Assembly (NCBI RefSeq): GCF_007830255.1
Contig: NZ_VLKG01000001.1
Coordinates: 310,001 to 374,000, forward strand
Length of the DNA: 64,000 nt
DNA from: Azomonas agilis
GTDB taxonomy: Bacteria > Pseudomonadota > Gammaproteobacteria > Pseudomonadales > Pseudomonadaceae
Reading direction: 5' to 3'
In this document: one piece after another, positions 1 to 11,007 of the stretch
Layout: each line of letters opens with the position of its first letter
Numbering within the stretch: position 1 is the first letter of the stretch
The notes under the pieces: generated by a model
Seen by the model: the letters and a program-made list of their open reading frames with translations, nothing else
Told to the model about the DNA's origin: nothing
Database searches by the model: none
Program-made: the position numbers and the translations under genes

Positions 1-770
1 GCTTAAAGCAGCGTGGCGAAAAAATCGTCATGCTCACATGCTATGACGCGACCTTCGCCCACCTCTCCTGCGAGGCTGGGGTAGAAATGCTCTTGGTAGG
101 GGACTCGCTGGGCATGGTGCTTCAAGGACATGACAGTACCCTCCCGGTCACCTTGGAGGATATGGCCTACCACACAGCTTGCGTTAAACGGGGCAACCGA
201 GGAGCCTTTATCGTGGCGGATATGCCTTTTATGGCCAATGCCACCCTAGACCAAACGCTCAACAGCTCGGCACGCTTGATGCAGGCCGGAGCGCATATGG
301 TCAAGTTAGAAGGCAGTCGCTGGTTAGCTGAGTCTATTCGTATTTTGGCCGAACACGGTATCCCCGTCTGTGCGCATATGGGACTCACTCCCCAATCAGT
401 AAACCTATTGGGAGGCTATAAAGTACAGGGTCGCCAAGAGGCCCAAGCGCGCAAAATGTTGGAAGATGCTCAGGCGCTAGAACAAGCCGGGGCTGCCATG
501 CTGTTGTTAGAGTGCGTTCCCACCCCTCTGGCACAGCAAATCAGCCAAGCCGTTCAGGTGCCAGTTATTGGCATCGGAGCTGGAGTACACACCGATGGCC
601 AAGTTTTAGTGGTACAGGATGCTTTAGGCTTATCCCGGACAGGGCACACTCCCCGTTTTGTTAAGAACTTTATGCAGGGCCAACCCGATATTCTGGCAGC
701 ACTTAAAGCCTATGTCGCTGCCGTCAAAGATCGGAGTTTCCCAGCCCCTGAACAGAGCTTTAACGCATGA
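1..770 (+). CDS. panB: 3-methyl-2-oxobutanoate hydroxymethyltransferase, 5' end cut by window
   Basis: First committed step of pantothenate synthesis in the cytoplasm: it transfers a one-carbon unit from methylenetetrahydrofolate to ketoisovalerate, giving ketopantoate. The reading frame is open from base 3 ([18 protein letters not shown]), so the true start lies upstream and only about ten residues are missing from a family length near 264. Visible marks are LLVGDSLGM with the metal-binding Asp, and LLLECVP with the conserved Glu. The stop overlaps the panC start by four bases, which points to translational coupling. The panB-panC-panD-pgi order is that of Pseudomonas. Confidence 0.97.
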   Translation, partial: LKQRGEKIVMLTCYDATFAHLSCEAGVEMLLVGDSLGMVLQGHDSTLPVTLEDMAYHTACVKRGNRGAFIVADMPFMANATLDQTLNSSARLMQAGAHMVKLEGSRWLAESIRILAEHGIPVCAHMGLTPQSVNLLGGYKVQGRQEAQARKMLEDAQALEQAGAAMLLLECVPTPLAQQISQAVQVPVIGIGAGVHTDGQVLVVQDALGLSRTGHTPRFVKNFMQGQPDILAALKAYVAAVKDRSFPAPEQSFNA

Positions 771-1630
771 ATACTCTGACCAGTGTCGCCGAATTACGCC
801 AAGCCATTGCCCTAGCTCGAAGCGCCGGAAAACGTATCGGTTTTGTACCTACTATGGGCAATTTGCACGCCGGTCATATTTCCCTAATTAAGACCGCCCT
901 ACAGCGGGCTGACTACATTGTGGCCAGTATTTTCGTCAATCCACTGCAATTTGGCCCGCAGGAAGACCTCGATAACTATCCCCGCACGCTGAGCGCCGAT
1001 CAGCAGCAGTTGCAAGAAGCCGGCTGTGATCTACTCTTCACGCCCACTGTGGCTGAGATGTATCCACAGGGCCAGCAACAACAAACCTTGGTCAGCGTAC
1101 CTCAGGTTTCTGAAGGGCTTTGCGGAGCCAGTCGTCCGGGGCATTTTGTGGGTGTTGCCACCATCGTGTGTAAGCTGTTCAATATGGTGCAACCCGACGT
1201 CGCTGTATTTGGCCAAAAGGATTTTCAGCAACTGGCTGTTATCCGTAGCATGGTTCGAGATCTAAATATTCCCGTACAGATTGTGGGCGCGCCGACGGTT
1301 CGAGCGGCTGATGGACTGGCACTATCCTCCCGCAATGGCTATCTGTCTGCTGAGCAACGAGCTATAGCTCCAGTTGTTTACCAGTGCTTACAAAGCATCG
1401 CCGAGGCGCTACGCGCAGGGGCCAAAGACTACGAACAACTGCGTCAGCAGGCCCAAGAGGTTTTAGTCGGTGCGGGTTTGCGCCCTGACTATCTGGAAAT
1501 TCGCGAAGCTCTGAGCCTAAAACCGGCGAATGAGGATTCGTACACGCAGGATTTAGTCATTCTGGTAGCAGCTTTTTTAGGCTCAACCCGTTTGATTGAT
1601 AACTTACTGGTAGAAGCCGCTCAACCCTGA
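767..1630 (+). CDS. panC: pantothenate synthetase
   Basis: ATP-dependent ligase joining pantoate and beta-alanine through a pantoyl-adenylate. The 287-residue length fits the family. The nucleotidyltransferase HIGH-type motif is seen in [14 protein letters not shown] (HAGH, about residues 34-37), and the KMSKS-like element in ALSSRN (about residues 185-190). The ATG overlaps the panB stop (ATGA), so the two are one transcription unit. panD, which supplies beta-alanine, follows after 76 bases. Confidence 0.97.
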   Translation: MNTLTSVAELRQAIALARSAGKRIGFVPTMGNLHAGHISLIKTALQRADYIVASIFVNPLQFGPQEDLDNYPRTLSADQQQLQEAGCDLLFTPTVAEMYPQGQQQQTLVSVPQVSEGLCGASRPGHFVGVATIVCKLFNMVQPDVAVFGQKDFQQLAVIRSMVRDLNIPVQIVGAPTVRAADGLALSSRNGYLSAEQRAIAPVVYQCLQSIAEALRAGAKDYEQLRQQAQEVLVGAGLRPDYLEIREALSLKPANEDSYTQDLVILVAAFLGSTRLIDNLLVEAAQP

Positions 1631-1706
1631 GATTCACTACAACTGATTAATCCCCGTTTGGGACTCGACTATTTCTGCGCGCTGCGCAGTCGGAGGAATT
1701 CCTGCC

Positions 1707-2087
1707 ATGTACGCCATCATGCTCAAGGCAAAATTGCACCGTGCCCTAGTGACACATTCGGTATTGGATTATGAAGGCTCCTGTGCAATCGACGGCGATT
1801 GGCTGGATTTAGCCGGTATCCGAGAGTATGAGCAGATCCAGCTCTATAACGTCGATAACGGAGAGCGCTTCACGACCTACGCTATTCGTGGTGAAGAAGG
1901 GTCGCAGATTATTTCCGTCAACGGAGCAGCCGCCCATAAAGCAGCAGTGGGCCATCGTTTAATCATCTGTGCCTACGCCCAATACAGCGAAGCCGAGTTA
2001 AACAACTTCAAGCCCCGTATCCTATATATGGCAGCCGATGGCTCTTTAAGCCACAGCAGTAACGCTATTCCCGTACAGTTGGCTTAA
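1707..2087 (+). CDS. panD: aspartate 1-decarboxylase precursor
   Basis: Makes beta-alanine from aspartate for PanC. It is made as an inactive pi-chain; self-cleavage occurs at Gly24-Ser25 within DYEGSCAID, creating the pyruvoyl cofactor. The 126-residue length and the KLHRA N-terminus are typical of the family. A strong ribosome site (GGAGGAAT) stands before the ATG. A small 6-bp hairpin (1675-1689, CTGCGC/GCGCAG) precedes it. Probably co-transcribed with panBC. Confidence 0.97.
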   Translation: MYAIMLKAKLHRALVTHSVLDYEGSCAIDGDWLDLAGIREYEQIQLYNVDNGERFTTYAIRGEEGSQIISVNGAAAHKAAVGHRLIICAYAQYSEAELNNFKPRILYMAADGSLSHSSNAIPVQLA

Positions 2088-2093
2088 GTTTTA

Positions 2094-2125
2094 CCCCTCA
2101 GTCGACTAACCATCAGACTGAGGGG
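2094..2125. terminator. strong hairpin after panD
   Basis: A perfect 10-bp stem (CCCCTCAGTC / GACTGAGGGG) with a 12-base loop sits seven bases after the panD stop. There is no clear T-run on either side, so it may be an mRNA 3'-end stabiliser or a Rho-assisted end rather than a standard intrinsic terminator. Confidence 0.45.
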
Positions 2126-2261
2126 ATCAGCAACGCCTTTTCAGGGCGTGGCGAAAAAGCGCTATAAGGAACATCCAGAGCATCCTGCACTCCAAGCTCT
2201 CAGAATAACCCTAACTTATTTCCTCTAACGCTTTACTCATTTCGACAGGAAGTTACTTGCT

Positions 2262-3929
2262 ATGCTTCGTGCTAGTCAGCAATCCGATGTTACTCAGCTC
2301 CCCGCATGGATCGCTTTGCAAGACCATTATCAGAGTATGCAGTCTTTTCGCATGCGCGAAGCTTTTCAGCAGGATAGCCAGCGTTTTACGCGCTACTCAA
2401 TGGAGCACTGTGGCATCTTCCTCGATTACTCAAAAAACCTGATCACCGATCAAACCCTAAGCTTACTGTTCCAACTCGCCGAGCAAGTGGGGGTGAAACC
2501 TGCGGCTCAGCGTATGTTTCAAGGCGATCTGATCAATAACTCTGAAGGCCGAGCCGTACTGCATACGGCCTTACGCCGCCCGATGGGTGATCAATTACAC
2601 CTGGACTCCCAAGACGTGATGGCCGAGGTTCATACGAGTCTGGCTCGGGTCACTGATTTGGTGGAGCGTCTGCATCATGGCCTTTGGCGCGGCTATACCG
2701 ATAAACCCATCACCGATGTAGTAAACATCGGGATTGGTGGCTCCTTCCTTGGCCCACAGGTAGTTACCGAAGCCCTACAGCCCCTGACACGCGCCCAGCC
2801 AATACGCTGCCACTACTTGGCTAATATTGATGGCAGCGAATTCCGCGAAGTAGTACGCGGTTTGAGCGCTGAAACTACCCTGTTTATTATTTCCAGTAAA
2901 TCCTTCAGTACGCTGGAAACTCTGAAAAATGCTCAGGCGGCCCGGGCTTGGTATTTAGGCCAAGGTGGTACTGAGGCCAAGCTGCACCAGCATTTTATTG
3001 CCATCAGCACTAACCTGAGTGCGGCTAAGTCCTTTGGTATTCGTGAAGAGAATATCTTCCCCATGTGGGATTGGGTCGGTGGACGCTATTCCCTATGGTC
3101 TACCATAGGCTTGCCCATTGCTTTGGCCATTGGTAGCGCCAACTTTAAGGAGTTGCTGGCCGGGGCTCACCGCATGGACCGCCACTTCCTAAATGCTCCT
3201 CTTGAGCAAAATATGCCGGTTTTATTGGCACTGCTGGGGGTTTGGTACAGCAATTTTTGGGGCGCTCAAAGCCAAGCCTTTTTGCCCTACGACTACTATC
3301 TGCGTAACTTTGTAAAACACCTGCAGCAGATGGATATGGAGTCCAACGGTAAAAGCGTAACTCGGGATGGCAAGCCCGTTTCTTACGCCACCGGCCCTGT
3401 GATTTGGGGCGATGTAGGCTGCAACGGACAACACGCCTACCACCAGTTACTGCACCAAGGCACCTTGCTTATTCCTGCTGACTTTATCGTACCGGCCAAC
3501 AGCTACAACGCAGTGAGCGATCACCATGAATGGCTGTATGCCAACTGTCTGGCCCAAAGCCAAGCTTTAATGCAGGGCAAAACCTTTGAGGAAGCAGTAG
3601 CAGAGTTACGCGCCAAAGGTCTATCCGAATCCGAAGTGCAACAATTAGCGCCCCATAAGGTGATTCCCGGTAATCGCCCCAGCAATACGCTGGTTATGGA
3701 GCGCATCACTCCTGCTACCTTGGGAGCACTGCTCGCACTCTATGAACATAAGGTGTTTGTACAAGGCTGCATTTGGGGCCTGAACTCCTTCGATCAGTGG
3801 GGCGTAGAGTTAGGTAAAGAACTGGGTAAAAACCTCTACCAACACCTGACCACTCGAACCCCTTCAGAAGCGGAAGATGCCTCTACCCAAGGGCTGATTC
3901 ACTACTTCCGCCAACACCACCGAGGTTAA
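2262..3929 (+). CDS. pgi: glucose-6-phosphate isomerase
   Basis: Interconverts glucose-6-phosphate and fructose-6-phosphate in glycolysis/gluconeogenesis. The 555-residue length matches the long bacterial form. Diagnostic segments are [12 protein letters not shown] (about 160-171), the sugar-phosphate loop ISSKSFST, and the active-site stretches MESNGKSV and GQHAYHQL. Spacing from panD is 174 bases, so it may have its own promoter, but none is obvious. Pseudomonas has the same panD-pgi neighbourhood. Confidence 0.97.
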   Translation: MLRASQQSDVTQLPAWIALQDHYQSMQSFRMREAFQQDSQRFTRYSMEHCGIFLDYSKNLITDQTLSLLFQLAEQVGVKPAAQRMFQGDLINNSEGRAVLHTALRRPMGDQLHLDSQDVMAEVHTSLARVTDLVERLHHGLWRGYTDKPITDVVNIGIGGSFLGPQVVTEALQPLTRAQPIRCHYLANIDGSEFREVVRGLSAETTLFIISSKSFSTLETLKNAQAARAWYLGQGGTEAKLHQHFIAISTNLSAAKSFGIREENIFPMWDWVGGRYSLWSTIGLPIALAIGSANFKELLAGAHRMDRHFLNAPLEQNMPVLLALLGVWYSNFWGAQSQAFLPYDYYLRNFVKHLQQMDMESNGKSVTRDGKPVSYATGPVIWGDVGCNGQHAYHQLLHQGTLLIPADFIVPANSYNAVSDHHEWLYANCLAQSQALMQGKTFEEAVAELRAKGLSESEVQQLAPHKVIPGNRPSNTLVMERITPATLGALLALYEHKVFVQGCIWGLNSFDQWGVELGKELGKNLYQHLTTRTPSEAEDASTQGLIHYFRQHHRG

Positions 3930-3970
3930 ACCTAGGTGCAGCACTGAATTAGCGTTTTAAGGATACTTTG

Positions 3971-4732
3971 GTGATACCCGTTCAAGCTTTAGAGCCTTGT
4001 TTTGAAGCTCAAGCGCAACAATGGCAAAGCCGCCTTGGGCTTCCTAGCCCTGAGGATTTAGGGCTGATTTTGGAGTTAGGCGCGCAGGGTCTACAACTGC
4101 GCGACCTTGGCCCTGAAGCGCCCGGCCCAGTTCGGGTGGACTTTGTGGAAGGAGCAGCGGCACACCGTCGCCAGTTTGGCGGCGGTAGCGGCCAAATGAT
4201 CGCTAAAGCCGTGGGTATTCAACCCGGAATACGCCCTAATATTCTGGATGCCACCGCCGGTTTGGGGCGCGATGCCTTTGTCTTAGCCACCTTAGGCTGC
4301 TCAATGACCTTAATCGAGCGCCAGCCGGTAATCGCCGCCTTACTGGCCGATGGCTTAGAGCGGGCACTCCAAAGCCTTGACATACAGCCCATCATCCAAC
4401 GTATGCGATTAGTCACGGGTAACGCCATCAGCCTGATGCAACACTGGTCAGAAGTGCCTCCTCAAGTTATCTACCTAGATCCTATGTTCCCACATCGGGA
4501 CAAATCGGCCTTAGTCAAAAAGGAAATGCGCCTGTTCCGCCCTCTAGTGGGTGACGATGAGGATGCGGTTCTGCTGCTAGAAAGTGCTCTCGCTTTAGCC
4601 AGTCACCGTGTGGTGGTAAAGCGTCCCCGCAAGGCTCCTTGCATCAGCGGCCCAACGCCCAGTTTGGTCTTAGAAGGGAAGTCCAGCCGCTACGATATTT
4701 ACCCCAAACGCTCCCTTAAAACGCTCCTTTAG
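3971..4732 (+). CDS. rsmJ: 16S rRNA (guanine-1516-N2)-methyltransferase
   Basis: SAM-dependent methylation of G1516 in 16S rRNA, by likeness to E. coli RsmJ. Shared blocks include [20 protein letters not shown], the SAM-binding [17 protein letters not shown], and [20 protein letters not shown]. The start is uncertain. A TTG at 3968 is only four bases from AGGA, whereas the GTG at 3971 has better spacing and is preferred here (253 residues). Forty bases separate it from pgi, so it may be co-transcribed with it. Confidence 0.9.
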   Translation: MIPVQALEPCFEAQAQQWQSRLGLPSPEDLGLILELGAQGLQLRDLGPEAPGPVRVDFVEGAAAHRRQFGGGSGQMIAKAVGIQPGIRPNILDATAGLGRDAFVLATLGCSMTLIERQPVIAALLADGLERALQSLDIQPIIQRMRLVTGNAISLMQHWSEVPPQVIYLDPMFPHRDKSALVKKEMRLFRPLVGDDEDAVLLLESALALASHRVVVKRPRKAPCISGPTPSLVLEGKSSRYDIYPKRSLKTLL

Positions 4733-4836
4733 AAGAAAGGCTATAAGAGTACTCACCAAAAGACTAATTCCCCTGTATGGCTTAGGATCGTGCCATACTG
4801 AACTGCAAAACCAGCCTTGCTCGCTAAGGAATGCTT

Positions 4837-7761
4837 ATGTTCAAACTACTCAAGCGCCTGCTGGTGGCTCTTGTATTAGGACTTGCACTGTACAGCCTAC
4901 TGGGTTTTATCGTGCTGCCTGAGGTCGGCCAGCGCCTGATTAATCAGCAACTGGCGCACTACACAAGCCTCCCGGCCCATCTTAAAAAAATTCAGCTTAA
5001 CCCCTTTACCCTAGAGCTGAGTCTGCATGAGTTTCGGCTGGGAACAGAAGATAAACCCCAACTCAGTTTCGAATGCTTTTACACCCAACTGGACTGGCGG
5101 AGTCTATGGCTTGGGCGCATACAGGTGCGTAGCCTGAGTTTGGAAAAGCCCTTCGTTCAGATTCAGCTTGACCCCAAGGGACAACTCAATGCCCAAAGCT
5201 GGTTCAAACTCCCACCCAGCGATCCTTCATCCAAGTCATCGGGTCTACCTCTTTCCATTCATATTGAGCATATCGCTCTCGTAAACGGCCACGCCCAGTT
5301 TGAGGATCTGGGGCCTAAAGAGGCGGTACGATTAAACTACGACCAAATCAATCTGTCGGCGCGGGATTTTTCCACCCAAGAAAACGCTATTGCTGAACTT
5401 CTACTCAGCCTGAATAACGCCCAGACGCAACAGCAGCAGCTCAGTTGGAAAGGACAGGTAAAACTTGATCCTCTACTTGTAAATGGCCAACTCAAGCTGG
5501 AAGCTTTAGAGCTGAACAACCTGCGGCCCTATATTCAGCAAGCGGCTCCCTTGGTGGTAGAGCAAGGGCAGCTAAATCTGAGCAGTCAAGTACAACTGAG
5601 CTTACCTGCATCAGGACTACAACTTCTGTTAGACGACTTATCCCTAGACACCAAGGCTTTGCGTATTAACGCACCGGATAAACGCCCATTGATTCGACTG
5701 GAGCAACTCAGCCTTGCTAAAACCTCAGTGAATCTGGCTGAACAACGCCTACAGATCGGCAAAATTCACAGCCAAAAACTCGAAACCTGGCTAGCCCGTG
5801 AAGCCGATGGTGAACTGGATTGGCAAAAGCTCTTCAGTAACAACAGTACAACTAAATCTAATCCTGCCCAGACAAAGGCTCCAGCCAACAAAAGCTCAGC
5901 AACTGAGAAACCTTGGCAGCTTCAAATCGCTACGATTCAACTGCGTAACTATCAAATTCACGCAGCCGATCGCCAACCTAAAGAAGCGGTGCAACTGGAA
6001 GTCGGCCCACTAAATCTTGATGTCAGCCAGATTGATACTCAAAGCAAACGCCCGCTTCAGTTTGAGCTAAACACCGGCTTAGGCTCTAAAGGGCGGCTCA
6101 AAGCTCAAGGGCAATTTAACTTGGCCACCCTTGCGGCTCAGGTTCAGGTCAATACTCAGGATGTGGATTTACGGCTGGCCCAAAGTTACCTCTCTCCCTT
6201 GGCTCAGGTTGAACTGCACAGCGGCCTACTGAATACCACCTTGGATGTGGCCGTTACTCAGATACAACCCCTAGCATTGCACGTAACAGGACAGGCAGAG
6301 ATTACTCAATGGCATCTGCTCGATGCGCGCCGTAAACAAGAGCTGATCAAATGGCAGAGGCTGCATATAGCGGGCATTGATTACCGCCATGAGCAGTCCT
6401 TGAATATCCAACGTATCAGTCTGGTACAACCCTATACCCGCTTTGTGATTAATCCTGATCTATCCAGCAATTTCAGCACTTTGCTAGTGAAGCAAACACC
6501 AGAGCCCACTAAGAAAGTGCCGGTTCAAGCTGCTCCCAAAAGCATCAATGCTACTAAACCTATGGGAATACGGATTGGCAGCATTCAAATCATTAATGGC
6601 TCTGGGTATTTCGCTGACCTGAGTCTAAAACCCGACTTTGCCACCAGCATCCAAACCCTAAGCGGTGACATTGGTACTCTGGATAATCAGAGCACTCGAC
6701 CCGCTAAAGTGGTGATTCGCGGTAAAGTAGATCGCTACAGCCCCCTCAGTATCGAAGGCACACTCACGCCATTCGATCCCTTGCAAAACCTAGACATTAC
6801 TACCCGCTTTAAACAGGTAGAAATGACTACCCTAACCCCCTACTCCGGCAAGCTTGCAGGCTACCGAATTCGCAAAGGCCGCTTAGATTTAGACCTACAC
6901 TACCGCATCCAAGGCAAACGCCTGAAAGCCGAAAATCAGGTGGTCATCCATCAACTGCAATTGGGTGAGCGCGTAGACAGTGATGCAGCCGCTGATTTAC
7001 CCATTCGCTTAGCCATTGCTTTGCTCAAAGACAGTTCGGGCACCATCCATTTGGACTTACCCATTGAGGGCAACTTAGAAGATCCCTCATTCAGCATCAT
7101 GCCCCTGCTTGGCAAAACTCTCGGCAATATGCTGAGTAAAGCGGTGCAAGCGCCCTTTAGCTTATTAGGCAGTTTGATGGATTTTGGCGGCGCAGATCCC
7201 AACAAAATCCCCTTTAACGCAGGACAAACAGAACTTAGTACCGAGGCTAAAACCACCTTAAACGCCTTAGCCAAGGCTCTAAAAGACCGTCCAGACCTGA
7301 TGCTTGAGGTAGAGGGCGCTAGTAGCCCCACCCTAGATGGCCCCTCGCTCGCCCAACAAAAGCTGGAACAAGCCTATCGAGCCCTGTGGTATCAAAAGCT
7401 CCAGAGCAAGGGGGAGCGCCTTCCTTCTAGCCCCGATAAACTACAAATCAGCGATCAAGCCAAAGCCAGTCTGTTGGAAGAGCTGTACCCTATCCGACTC
7501 AAACAACAACCGCCCAATGCTTGGAAATCTCTATCTGCCCAAGAGCGACAGACTCAGCTACAACAGGCGGTATTAAAATCTTGGAATCAAGATCAGGCCT
7601 CTATGCGCCAACTCAGCCAAGCTCGCGCCCAAACGATTAAAGACTATCTGGTACAACAGGGCGGAATTAACAACATCCGCATCTACTTGGTGGACAGCAA
7701 CCTATCTGCCTCCAGTGAAAACAATACCGTGGCCTCTACCCTATACCTGGCTGGACAATGA
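4837..7761 (+). CDS. large DUF748 (AsmA-like) envelope protein
   Basis: A 974-residue protein with one N-terminal membrane anchor (about residues 5-28) followed by a long periplasmic region rich in short beta-strand repeats, typical of DUF748/AsmA-like proteins thought to act in envelope lipid homeostasis. A Ser/Thr/Lys-rich low-complexity stretch lies near residues 335-355. Near residues 785-820 there is an OmpA-like segment (PFNAGQTELSTEAKTTLNAL). ATG 4837 is chosen over ATG 4831 because AAGGA directly abuts the earlier codon. The stop overlaps the next gene (ATGA), linking it to the DUF2845 genes. Function is not established. Confidence 0.8.
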   Translation: MFKLLKRLLVALVLGLALYSLLGFIVLPEVGQRLINQQLAHYTSLPAHLKKIQLNPFTLELSLHEFRLGTEDKPQLSFECFYTQLDWRSLWLGRIQVRSLSLEKPFVQIQLDPKGQLNAQSWFKLPPSDPSSKSSGLPLSIHIEHIALVNGHAQFEDLGPKEAVRLNYDQINLSARDFSTQENAIAELLLSLNNAQTQQQQLSWKGQVKLDPLLVNGQLKLEALELNNLRPYIQQAAPLVVEQGQLNLSSQVQLSLPASGLQLLLDDLSLDTKALRINAPDKRPLIRLEQLSLAKTSVNLAEQRLQIGKIHSQKLETWLAREADGELDWQKLFSNNSTTKSNPAQTKAPANKSSATEKPWQLQIATIQLRNYQIHAADRQPKEAVQLEVGPLNLDVSQIDTQSKRPLQFELNTGLGSKGRLKAQGQFNLATLAAQVQVNTQDVDLRLAQSYLSPLAQVELHSGLLNTTLDVAVTQIQPLALHVTGQAEITQWHLLDARRKQELIKWQRLHIAGIDYRHEQSLNIQRISLVQPYTRFVINPDLSSNFSTLLVKQTPEPTKKVPVQAAPKSINATKPMGIRIGSIQIINGSGYFADLSLKPDFATSIQTLSGDIGTLDNQSTRPAKVVIRGKVDRYSPLSIEGTLTPFDPLQNLDITTRFKQVEMTTLTPYSGKLAGYRIRKGRLDLDLHYRIQGKRLKAENQVVIHQLQLGERVDSDAAADLPIRLAIALLKDSSGTIHLDLPIEGNLEDPSFSIMPLLGKTLGNMLSKAVQAPFSLLGSLMDFGGADPNKIPFNAGQTELSTEAKTTLNALAKALKDRPDLMLEVEGASSPTLDGPSLAQQKLEQAYRALWYQKLQSKGERLPSSPDKLQISDQAKASLLEELYPIRLKQQPPNAWKSLSAQERQTQLQQAVLKSWNQDQASMRQLSQARAQTIKDYLVQQGGINNIRIYLVDSNLSASSENNTVASTLYLAGQ

Positions 7762-8051
7762 AGCCTATACAACTACTTAGTCTGGCTTTGGCGCTCCTGA
7801 GCCCGCTCACCTATGCCGACAGCATGCGCTGCGGCAACCAACTGGTGACAGCGGGAGATCGTGGCTTTGAAGTAGAGCGCAAATGCGGCCCCCCCGAACA
7901 CCGAGAAGTGGTGAGCTATGCCCGCAGCTACTCTCAAGGTCAGGAGGTTTTAGTCGAAGAATGGGTGTATGGCCCCACCAACGGCATGTTCCGTATTCTA
8001 CGCTTTGAGGGAAATCGCCTTGTCCGCATCGAAAGCCGCCGAGTGCAATAA
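7758..8051 (+). CDS. DUF2845 small exported protein, first copy
   Basis: A 97-residue protein with a Sec-type signal peptide (about residues 1-20, ending in TYA-D). The mature part carries the DUF2845 pattern: CGNQLV, AGDRGFEV, CGPP, VEEWVYGP and RFEGNRL. Two cysteines could form a disulfide in the periplasm. Its ATG overlaps the DUF748 stop by four bases, so it is translationally coupled. Role unknown; Pseudomonas carries a similar DUF748-DUF2845 pairing. Confidence 0.85.
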   Translation: MKPIQLLSLALALLSPLTYADSMRCGNQLVTAGDRGFEVERKCGPPEHREVVSYARSYSQGQEVLVEEWVYGPTNGMFRILRFEGNRLVRIESRRVQ

Positions 8052-8358
8052 AAGCTACTGTGCCGCATTACTCAGCTTACTGCTGCTGACTTACGCGAAC
8101 CTAGGCTATGCCAGTGCCACCTTTCGTTGCGGCAGCCAGTTAGTCAGTGCCGGTGACAGCAGCCACGAAGTGCTCTACCGCTGTGGAGACCCTGTTGACC
8201 GTAGCTTTATAGGTAACAAAGTGGTTCGGGATCGCTACGGATATAGGCAGGAAATACCTGTCGAAGAATGGACGTACGGCCCCAACCACGGCATGTACCA
8301 TCGCCTGCGCTTTGAAGGGGGGCGTTTACAAAACGTCGACAGCTACCGTGGCCCCTAA
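8020..8358 (+). CDS. DUF2845 small exported protein, second copy overlapping the first
   Basis: A paralogue of the preceding gene in another frame, sharing CGSQLVSAGD, YRCGDP, VEEWTYGP, GMYHRLRFEGGRL. The frame is open back to ATG 7969, but the region before about 8020 is the other copy's coding sequence. TTG 8020, preceded by GAGGGA at good spacing, gives a believable signal peptide (hydrophobic ALLSLLLLTYANLGYASA), so it is my choice. It then overlaps the first copy by 32 bases. The start is the weak point; existence of the gene is well supported by the paralogy. Confidence 0.75.
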   Translation: MSASKAAECNKSYCAALLSLLLLTYANLGYASATFRCGSQLVSAGDSSHEVLYRCGDPVDRSFIGNKVVRDRYGYRQEIPVEEWTYGPNHGMYHRLRFEGGRLQNVDSYRGP

Positions 8359-8364
8359 AAAACA

Positions 8365-8388
8365 AAAAGGGCTCCGAAGAGCCCTTTT
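8365..8388. terminator. bidirectional terminator between DUF2845 and pnp
   Basis: AAAAGGGCTC-cgaa-GAGCCCTTTT: a 10-bp stem with a GNRA-like tetraloop and T-runs on both strands, placed between convergent genes. Confidence 0.9.
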
Positions 8389-8408
8389 CTAACCAACAAC
8401 CTTAAAAC

Positions 8409-10505
8409 TTAAACCTCGGCGGGAACGTCTTTAATCGACAGTTTAATGCGGCCACGATTATCCACATCCAACACCAGCACCTTCACCTCTTGGCCTTCTT
8501 TCAACACATCAGTGACTTTCTCAATGCGCTGGTCGCTGATCTGAGAAATATGCACCAAGCCGTCTTTACCGGGCAGGATGTTGACAAAGGCACCGAAGTC
8601 CACAATGCGCTCGATACGACCCACATAGACTTTGCCAATTTCGGCTTCAGCAGTGATGGCCAGAACGCGCTGTTTAGCCGCCTCAGCCGCTTCACGGGTT
8701 TCACCGAAGATTTTAACCGCGCCGTTGTCTTCAATATCAATGGAGGCTTTGGTCTCTTCGCAGATGGAGCGAATAGTAGCGCCGCCTTTACCGATGACAT
8801 CGCGGATTTTGTCTGGATCAATCTTCATCGCCAGCATAGTCGGAGCATTCACCGACAGCTCGCTGCGGGACTGGCCGATGACTTGTCCCATCTGTTGCAG
8901 AATATGCAGACGCGCTTCTAAGGCTTGATTCAGGGCGATCTCCATGATCTCCTCAGTGATGCCTTGAATCTTGATGTCCATTTGCAGCGCGGTGACACCC
9001 TGAGCGGTACCGGCCACCTTGAAGTCCATGTCGCCGAGGTGGTCTTCGTCACCCAAAATGTCGGTCAGAACGGCAAACTGCTCGCCCTCTTTAACCAAGC
9101 CCATAGCGATACCGGCTACAGGGGCTTTCATCGGTACACCGGCATCCATCAGCGCCAAGGAAGCGCCGCACACAGAAGCCATAGAGCTGGAACCGTTGGA
9201 TTCAGTAATTTCTGAAACCACGCGGATGCTGTAGGGAAACTCGGTTTCTGCAGGCAGCATGGCTTGCACGCCACGACGAGCTAAACGACCATGACCGATT
9301 TCACGACGGCCTGTGCTGCCCATGCGTCCACACTCACCCACCGAGAAGGGCGGGAAGTTGTAGTGCAGCATAAAGGGCTCACGGCGCTCGCCTTCCAGCG
9401 TATCCAAAACCTGAGCATCGCGGGCGGTACCCAGAGTGGCGACCACCAAAGCTTGGGTTTCGCCACGGGTAAACAGGGCTGAGCCGTGGGTTCTAGGCAG
9501 AACACCTACTTCAATGCTCAAAGGGCGTACGGTGCGGTTGTCGCGTCCGTCAATGCGGGGTTTTTGATCCACAATGTTCTGACGCACGCTGCGGTATTCG
9601 ATGGTACCGAAGGCTTCAGAAACTTCAGCAGCCGAGAATTTGCCTTCTTCCTCACCGGATAAGCTGGCCACAGCTTGAGCGCGTAGCTCGTCCAGACGGC
9701 TATAACGCTCTTGTTTGACGGTGATGGTATAGGCTTGAGAAATAGCCTCACCAAACTCCGCTTTAACGGCATTCAGCAGAGCGGTGTTTTCAACCGGAGC
9801 AGCCCAATCCCAAGCAGACTTACCGGCTTCCGCCGCAAACTCTTTGATGGCTTGAATGACGGTTTGGAATTCTTCGTGAGCAAAGAGCACCGCGCCCAGC
9901 ATCTGATCTTCGGTCAGCTCTTCGGCTTCAGATTCCACCATCAGTACGGCGGTTTCAGTACCAGCTACCACCATGTCTAAGCGCGAGGCTTTGAGCTGCT
10001 CATAGTTGGGGTTGAGCAGATAGCCGGTTTCCTCATGGAAACCTACACGCGCAGCACCCAAAGGGCCATTAAAGGGAATACCGGAAATGGCTAAGGCAGC
10101 TGAAGTACCGATCATCGAAGCGATATCGGGATCGGTTTTCTTGCTGGTAGAAACGACGGTGCAGATTACCTGCACTTCGTTCATGAAGCCTTCAGGGAAC
10201 AGGGGACGGATCGGACGGTCGATCAGACGTGAAGTTAGGGTTTCCTTCTCTGAAGGACGGCCTTCACGCTTAAAGAAACCACCGGGAATACGACCGGCGG
10301 CATAGGTTTTCTCTTGGTAATGCACCGACAACGGGAAAAAATCTTTACCCGGGTCGGCTTGTTTAGCAGCAACCACGGTGACTAATACACTGATGTCATC
10401 ATCAATAGAAACCAGCACAGCTCCTGTCGCTTGGCGGGCGATGCGGCCGGTTTCTAGGGTTACGGTCGATTGACCAAACTGAAACTTTTTAATTACCGGA
10501 TTCAC
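8409..10505 (-). CDS. pnp: polyribonucleotide nucleotidyltransferase (PNPase)
   Basis: Phosphorolytic 3'-5' exoribonuclease, a core part of the RNA degradosome. The GTG at 10505 is chosen because an AAGGA site precedes it and the protein then begins [12 protein letters not shown], as in pseudomonads; this gives 698 residues. Two RNase PH domains are present (LFTRGETQ marks the second), then a KH domain (about 555-615, [16 protein letters not shown]) and an S1 domain (about 620-692, [20 protein letters not shown]). It is the last gene of the metY-rimP-nusA-infB-rbfA-truB-rpsO-pnp series. Confidence 0.97.
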   Translation of the reverse strand: MNPVIKKFQFGQSTVTLETGRIARQATGAVLVSIDDDISVLVTVVAAKQADPGKDFFPLSVHYQEKTYAAGRIPGGFFKREGRPSEKETLTSRLIDRPIRPLFPEGFMNEVQVICTVVSTSKKTDPDIASMIGTSAALAISGIPFNGPLGAARVGFHEETGYLLNPNYEQLKASRLDMVVAGTETAVLMVESEAEELTEDQMLGAVLFAHEEFQTVIQAIKEFAAEAGKSAWDWAAPVENTALLNAVKAEFGEAISQAYTITVKQERYSRLDELRAQAVASLSGEEEGKFSAAEVSEAFGTIEYRSVRQNIVDQKPRIDGRDNRTVRPLSIEVGVLPRTHGSALFTRGETQALVVATLGTARDAQVLDTLEGERREPFMLHYNFPPFSVGECGRMGSTGRREIGHGRLARRGVQAMLPAETEFPYSIRVVSEITESNGSSSMASVCGASLALMDAGVPMKAPVAGIAMGLVKEGEQFAVLTDILGDEDHLGDMDFKVAGTAQGVTALQMDIKIQGITEEIMEIALNQALEARLHILQQMGQVIGQSRSELSVNAPTMLAMKIDPDKIRDVIGKGGATIRSICEETKASIDIEDNGAVKIFGETREAAEAAKQRVLAITAEAEIGKVYVGRIERIVDFGAFVNILPGKDGLVHISQISDQRIEKVTDVLKEGQEVKVLVLDVDNRGRIKLSIKDVPAEV

Positions 10506-10627
10506 GGTGTTCCTTCTCTGTGTTGCCTCGGGGGAAAGGGTCAGAAACATCGGGTATCGGCCCGTTTGTCCCTGAAAACGAGGAGCCGAGGGGATCATTC
10601 CACTCGACTCCCAAACCGGAAAAGCGC

Positions 10628-10897
10628 TTAGCGACGCAGACCCAGACGACCAATCAGGGCGCTGTAGCGGCTAGTGTCCTTGCCTTTCAGGTAGTCCAGC
10701 AGCTTGCGGCGCTGGTTGACCATGCGGATCAGACCACGACGGGAGTGGTGGTCTTTGCTATTGGCCTTGAAGTGGTCTTGCAGCTTGTTGATGTTTGCAG
10801 TCAACAGGGCTACTTGCACTTCGGGGGAGCCCGTGTCGCCTTCAGACTGTTTGTAGTCAGTAACGATTTGGGCTTTTTCTTCAACGCTTAGTGCCAT
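10628..10897 (-). CDS. rpsO: 30S ribosomal protein S15
   Basis: An 89-residue primary rRNA-binding protein of the small subunit. Family hallmarks: [27 protein letters not shown] and [14 protein letters not shown] stands before the ATG. It lies between truB and pnp as in E. coli and Pseudomonas; the 122-base gap to pnp is where E. coli has processing and regulatory elements, but I could not identify a definite equivalent hairpin. Confidence 0.98.
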   Translation of the reverse strand: MALSVEEKAQIVTDYKQSEGDTGSPEVQVALLTANINKLQDHFKANSKDHHSRRGLIRMVNQRRKLLDYLKGKDTSRYSALIGRLGLRR

Positions 10898-11007
10898 AAC
10901 AAACTCCTCATAGGAACAGGCTGGGAAGATTCCCTGTTAGTAATTCAAGGTATGACCGTGCCTGCCAACAGCCACCCTCGGCCCACCACTACACGCGGTG
11001 GTATCGG

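Noticed and set aside
7969-8019. ATG 7969 as start of the second DUF2845 gene
   Set aside because: It has no matching ribosome site, would add a stretch that is out-of-frame sequence of the first copy, and would bury the signal peptide.
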